From positions 880,001 through 944,000 of the forward strand of contig JBAJFE010000042.1 in assembly GCA_037903355.1 (NCBI GenBank): 64,000 bases of DNA, given 5' to 3'. The notes beneath the pieces are model-generated. The model was not told the DNA's origin, did not search any database, and saw only the letters and a program-made list of their open reading frames with translations. The position numbers and the translations under genes are program-made. This document shows, piece after piece, positions 62,001 to 64,000 of the stretch. How positions within the stretch are numbered: position 1 is the first letter of the stretch; each line of letters opens with the position of its first letter. Origin of the DNA: Trichuris trichiura (Eukaryota; Nematoda; Enoplea; Trichinellida; Trichuridae).

Positions 62001-62898
62001 GGCCATATGGATGACATGTTGAACGCGTTGGAAATAGTTTTGCAAAAAGTCGCGTCTGATCCTCACGCCATGACAAATGCAAATGTTTCCTATGGGTCGA
62101 CGACTGCCAATGGAAGCAAGTCGGAATTGAGCAGCCTATTGGACGTCGGTTTCAATTCATCCATCGCCGGTGGTCGGTGTTCCAACGGCGTTGGTGCCAT
62201 TGTATCAACTTCTGCATTTGCTCAGTCGCAGTGTAGTTCCGACAGCGTGACGGGACCATTTATTGAAAATCTTGCGTCAATACTGAACAGTCGCGGCTTC
62301 GGTGAAATGGCCGTACTGGAAATAGTTTCCGCCGTGCAAGTGTTGGCCAAGTACAACGTGCTCGGCATGGCTTTTCATACCAACATTGGTCGATCATCCG
62401 CGGAGCCTTTCAACTGCTTTTATCAATCCGACGTTGGAATTGTAAGTTGTTTCTTCTTCTTCTTCTTCTTCTTCTCTTATGGTCGTATTGAAGAACAATT
62501 GTGACCGCTTTCAGAAATCAGACAATCGTCCCGTGTCTGTGTTGGACAGAAATCTGTCGCCTCTGGCATCGATGGAAGGATCCAGCGAAATACCGCCCTC
62601 CGATTTGGTCAGACTTCGTAGCGAGTCGTTGAACAAAGTGGAACTGGAAGTACCGGACGATATTGTTGGAGCGGTTTTGGGTAGAAACGGTGATACTCTT
62701 TTCGAGATTCAACACAAATCTGGCGCCAAAGTTGAGGTGTCTCAACGTTCCTCTTATGCCCCGTTCTCGAAGAATCGTATTGTCAGCATCAGCGGTTCAA
62801 GCAGTCAAATATCGAAAGCTAGAGCGGCTGTCACTCACTGCGTCAATCGTGAACACATGAGGCGAAAATTCAGAGATCACACTGTCAGCCAGAAATGA
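59026..62898 (+). CDS. nova: NOVA-type RNA-binding protein with three KH domains
   Basis: Neuronal splicing regulator family (vertebrate NOVA1/2, fly Pasilla) that binds YCAY clusters in pre-mRNA. Exons: 59026-59176, 59284-59421, 59476-59624, 61854-62441, 62515-62898; phases agree and the product is 469 residues. KH1 (about 54-120) has GxxG as GRHG and HIKLSKSTELFPGTSERV. KH2 (147-215) starts MKIVVADSTAGIIIGKAG and ends in LQKVASDP. KH3 (about 384-455) has VELEVPDDIVGAVLGRNG. The KH2-KH3 linker holds EIVSAVQVLAKYNVLGMAF, resembling the NOVA linker segment with ALNTLASYGYNL. The acidic N-terminus carries an SRKRPVE-type basic patch. The ATG at 59026 is the first in this frame. Intron 3 (59625-61853) is 2229 bp with a GC donor. 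The intron before the last exon has a (TTC)n tract. A second product starting at the KH2 methionine is conceivable. Confidence 0.94.
59625..61853 (+). other. large GC-AG intron of nova
   Basis: The donor is CAG|GCAAGT (GC at 59625-59626) and the acceptor TTGATTTTCAG|ATG. Joining the flanks gives an exact phase-0 link between the KH1 extension (DRAGQ) and KH2 (MKIVV), as in NOVA proteins. It contains no open frame worth calling (60065-60280 is short and hydrophobic). Confidence 0.85.
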
Positions 62899-63335
62899 GA
62901 CCGTATATCCTCTTCCTCCTTCGGAGAATATGTTTCACTTGACGAACATTTCCTGCATCTGCAAACACATTTGCGTACTTATTTTACTCGCCATGGGCAA
63001 CACCAAATTGCCACATTTGTCTCGCTGCACGTAAAAGCAACGTTTTTCAATTAACAGTTCTACACACATCAGTTGCTATGGAGATCAAATGGGGAATTGA
63101 GCGCGCTTTGGCATTTATACCTGAAAAATTATTCTCTCTTTCACCTTATCAAGTGCCATGGTCATCTACGCAAATATCCAGTCAACCTTTCTTTACTGTC
63201 GACTATTTAGAACGTACTCTTTTTACATACTGCTATGGTGGCTCGCCTTTGCAACTTCTGTTCTTTAATTCAATGCCTGCGATGATAGTGGTGAACATTG
63301 CAGCGCTATTCTGGGAAGAACGGAACGTATTGTTA
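62899..63335. other. 3' flank of nova; no gene called
   Basis: Convergent space between nova and the minus-strand gene at the window edge. A 135-codon plus-strand frame (63078-63485) overlaps that gene and shows no motif or splice context; I do not call it. Confidence 0.45.
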
Positions 63336-63973
63336 TTAAAAGGAAATGAATTTGATTGGTATTCTGTCAATGTCAATTTTAGAGTTGTTTGTTGGGGCGA
63401 GAAAGTACCTAAGCCAAATGATTTGATCCTTTTGATAGGTGACCAGAGAGATGCGACTTCCGGCGGTAAACGAATCGACACTTAAATCTGGTCGATCCAT
63501 TATTTTGTATGGTAACAACTTTCCCATAGCTTCGTCTGTGTCATTCCGGTAAGCAAGCAGAGTTGGATTGACAGCTCGCGCCGGCGTATTGACATTGTAC
63601 AAACTACCCAACGCCAATAGGTAAGACAATGAAACGATTCCGATAACCTGAGAAGAGAAAACAATTCAATGTTCATTGACAAAAGACAAACATTACCCAA
63701 CGCCAATAGGTAAGACAATGAAACGATTCCGATAACCTGAGAAGAGAAAACAATTCAATGTTCAACAAAAGAAAACATTAAAGCTTTACTTACGAGAGCA
63801 ATTGGTTTCAAAATCAATTCGTGAAGTTTTTGAAATCCAATGTTTCGACTGAGCACTTCCAGTTCGGTGTAAGTACAAAACCCGCGTGAGCTGATCTGCC
63901 GTCGTGCAAGCACCTGTTCCAACAACGATAAGGCAGAGAAGAAGTCGGATCCTCGAACTAAAACGCGCCAATC
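63336..63973 (-). CDS. partial unrecognised membrane-associated protein
   Basis: Two exons of a gene that enters from the right edge. Exon 63973-63794 follows a TTCGCAG acceptor, is phase 0 on both sides and encodes 60 residues starting DWRVLVRGSDFFSALSLLEQ and ending LHELILKPIAL before GTAAGT. The next exon (acceptor at 63648, from 63647 down) continues VIGIVSLSYLLALGSLYNVN, which together with PIAL forms a likely membrane helix, then a hydrophilic stretch (PTLLAYRNDTDEAMGKLLPY). It ends at a splice near 63444 or at a stop at 63336. An 89-bp tandem duplication repeats the acceptor and the first 14 codons of this exon. No family recognised. Confidence 0.6.
63605..63782. repeat. 89-bp tandem duplication over an exon start
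   Basis: Two near-identical copies (63605-63693 and 63694-63782) each contain, on the minus strand, a pyrimidine tract with CTTCTCAG, the codons VIGIVSLSYLLALG and the start of the following sequence. Copies differ only near their right ends (ATTGACAAAAGACA versus ACAAAAGAAA). Confidence 0.92.
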
Positions 63974-64000
63974 CTGCGAAATACGAAAAAAAAGTTGAAC

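Noticed and set aside
63078..63485. 135-codon plus-strand frame downstream of nova
   Set aside because: It overlaps the better supported minus-strand exon and has no recognisable feature.

Overview
This window is nuclear DNA of an invertebrate animal. I think it is a clade I nematode of the Trichuris/Trichinella type. The evidence is short, nearly uniform spliceosomal introns (about 40-56 bp, GT..AG) inside metazoan genes, a NIDO-TIG-AMOP-VWD-sushi membrane protein of the insect Mesh / nematode type, a NOVA-type three-KH protein and an eEF2 kinase. The clade is inferred from intron style and gene content and has not been tested. No bacterial, viral or organellar gene was seen.

Layout. The first 14.6 kb is repeat-dominated. 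It holds a dispersed foldback family, a GTCGCATGTC-type simple array (about 3.3 kb), a palindromic minisatellite (6.5-7.6 kb), a 135-bp duplication (8.5-8.8 kb), a macrosatellite with a unit of about 450 bp (11.1-14.1 kb) and a TTTGACGC-containing array (14.1-14.6 kb). A lysine-rich possible terminal exon (about 6.0-6.3 kb) is the only weak gene candidate there. From 14.6 to 26 kb I see no gene, only two long foldback elements (19.2 and 20.7 kb). Two intronless genes follow on the minus strand: protein disulfide isomerase (26.1-27.6 kb) and eEF2 kinase (30.8-32.7 kb). From 32.7 to 41.2 kb there is again nothing I can call.

The right third is gene-dense. A minus-strand single-pass receptor-like protein with fibronectin-III-like modules (41.2-46.7 kb) and an RBM34/Nop12-type RNA-binding protein (+, 47.7-49.0 kb) diverge around a 98-nt hairpin. 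A 22-exon mesh orthologue follows (-, 49.7-55.2 kb), then a NOVA orthologue (+, 59.0-62.9 kb) with one large GC-AG intron. The window ends inside an unrecognised minus-strand gene that carries an 89-bp tandem duplication over a splice acceptor.

Roles. PDI folds secretory proteins in the ER. eEF2 kinase throttles elongation. RBM34 works in nucleolar ribosome assembly. NOVA regulates splicing. Mesh organises epithelial (smooth septate) junctions. The genes do not form an obvious pathway; this looks like ordinary housekeeping and epithelial content beside a repeat-rich, gene-poor block. Exon models were assembled by hand from splice signals and reading-frame phase.
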